DNA from: Halobacterium sp. CBA1132 | Lineage (GTDB): Archaea; Halobacteriota; Halobacteria; Halobacteriales; Halobacteriaceae | Assembly (NCBI RefSeq): GCF_001485535.1 | Contig: NZ_BCMZ01000001.1 | Coordinates: 1-64,000, forward strand | Direction of reading: 5' to 3' | Length of the DNA: 64,000 nt | Part shown: positions 63,684 through 64,000 of the stretch, piece after piece | Layout: every line of letters begins with the position of its first letter | Position numbering within the stretch: position 1 is the first letter of the stretch | The notes under the pieces: model-generated | Seen by the model: only the letters and a program-made list of their open reading frames with translations | What the model was told of the DNA's origin: nothing | Databases searched by the model: none | Program-made: the position numbers and the translations under genes

Positions 63684-64000
63684 CTAGCTGTTGGCAGCGG
63701 CTTCGATATCTTCCCCGAGACGTGCCTGCGGATAATCCGCACCCAGCACAACAACACCCGAGTCATGGTCTCCGACAGGCTTCCAATTCAGCGCGGCCAC
63801 CGTCGAAACCCACGGAACTAGCTCGGTGTCCCCGTTAGCCAGTTTATCGAACGCGGGAGGGAAGGCAAACAGCGAGGAGTCAATATCACAGTCCAACTCG
63901 GTTGCTGCGTCCCACAGGACCTCACTCGCCCGCCGTAGCTGTAATTCATCCTTTGACTCATCCCAATACTCGTCCAGCTGAATCTCCCAGCCCTGTGCTG
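63684..64000 (-). CDS. partial gene, function unknown (start beyond window)
   Basis: The frame is open to the right edge and ends at TAG (63684-63686), so about 104 C-terminal residues are seen: GWEIQLDEYWDESKDELQLR, LFAFPPAFDKLANGDTELVP, VVVLGADYPQARLGEDIEAA. Soluble and acidic, not recognised. Its stop codon overlaps an agctagct palindrome (63682-63689), and a motif 1 repeat lies 24 bp downstream. Confidence 0.6.
   Translation of the reverse strand, partial: AQGWEIQLDEYWDESKDELQLRRASEVLWDAATELDCDIDSSLFAFPPAFDKLANGDTELVPWVSTVAALNWKPVGDHDSGVVVLGADYPQARLGEDIEAAANS

Noticed and set aside
34641-64000. Second attachment site copying the tRNA-Arg 3' end
   Set aside because: I scanned the island for the ttcaaatcccttcgcgcc end and found no second copy; it may lie beyond the window.
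34649-64000. Integrase, Rep or Orc1/Cdc6 gene in the island
   Set aside because: No tyrosine-recombinase, replication-initiator or AAA+ origin-binding motifs were found in any plausible gene, so origin function for the array remains a hypothesis.

Overview
The window is haloarchaeal chromosome. Core proteins are very acidic, base composition over the first 34.6 kb is strongly G+C rich with GC-rich third codon positions, exported proteins carry twin-arginine (Tat) lipoprotein signals, several promoters imply leaderless mRNAs, and an archaeal RNase P RNA is present. Gene content fits the order Halobacteriales (Halobacterium-like), but I cannot name a species from sequence alone.

Region 1 (1-34.5 kb, core chromosome). 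Stress genes (three universal stress proteins and a GNAT acetyltransferase) are followed by a complete oligopeptide ABC importer. Its two ATPase modules are fused in one gene that carries a frameshift in a G run at 5925-5929. Next come dihydroorotase-carbamate kinase, a lipoate/biotin ligase-like protein, an M23-like protein, a PsiE-like membrane protein, a nicotinamidase-like hydrolase, a surface protein with a metalloprotease-type HExxH motif, nicotinate phosphoribosyltransferase, an AMMECR1 protein and rnpB. These lead to an M29 aminopeptidase overlapping a nuclease-like gene, valyl-tRNA synthetase, an iron(III) importer (binding protein, permease, ATPase, each behind a TTAGGC-type palindrome), 6-phosphogluconate dehydrogenase, a DJ-1/PfpI protein, a membrane-linked 2Fe-2S ferredoxin and a MATE exporter.

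Region 2 (34.6-58.5 kb, island). A tRNA-Arg(CCG) gene marks a sharp drop in G+C and the start of an accessory island: a TIGR02391/HEPN-like protein, a possible DUF6414 protein, a secreted zincin, a PD-(D/E)XK-like protein, a ParA/partner pair, PadR and ArsR-like regulators, a CBASS-type operon (CD-NTase plus SLATT membrane effector) whose first gene is split by an intact IS6-type insertion sequence with an 8-bp target duplication, a type I restriction-modification operon (hsdM-hsdS-hsdR plus a YgjP-like metallopeptidase), a second nuclease-like protein and several small membrane proteins.

Region 3 (58.5-64 kb) is largely non-coding and dense in two short repeat families. These repeats are the same sequences that lie in front of the two genes of a small cassette (about 94-aa acidic protein, then ArsR-like winged-helix protein). 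The cassette occurs twice in the island, at 42.5-43.5 kb (+) and 59.8-60.7 kb (-). I read this as a self-contained regulatory or replication/partition module of an integrated plasmid-like element: a DNA-binding gene pair, its operators, and an iteron-like array built from the same operators. This is the best candidate here for an undescribed system. A MEDS-domain histidine kinase, a decayed FAD-oxidase and a gene cut off by the window edge follow. I found no integrase, Orc1/Cdc6 or second tRNA-derived attachment site, so the far end of the element probably lies beyond the window.
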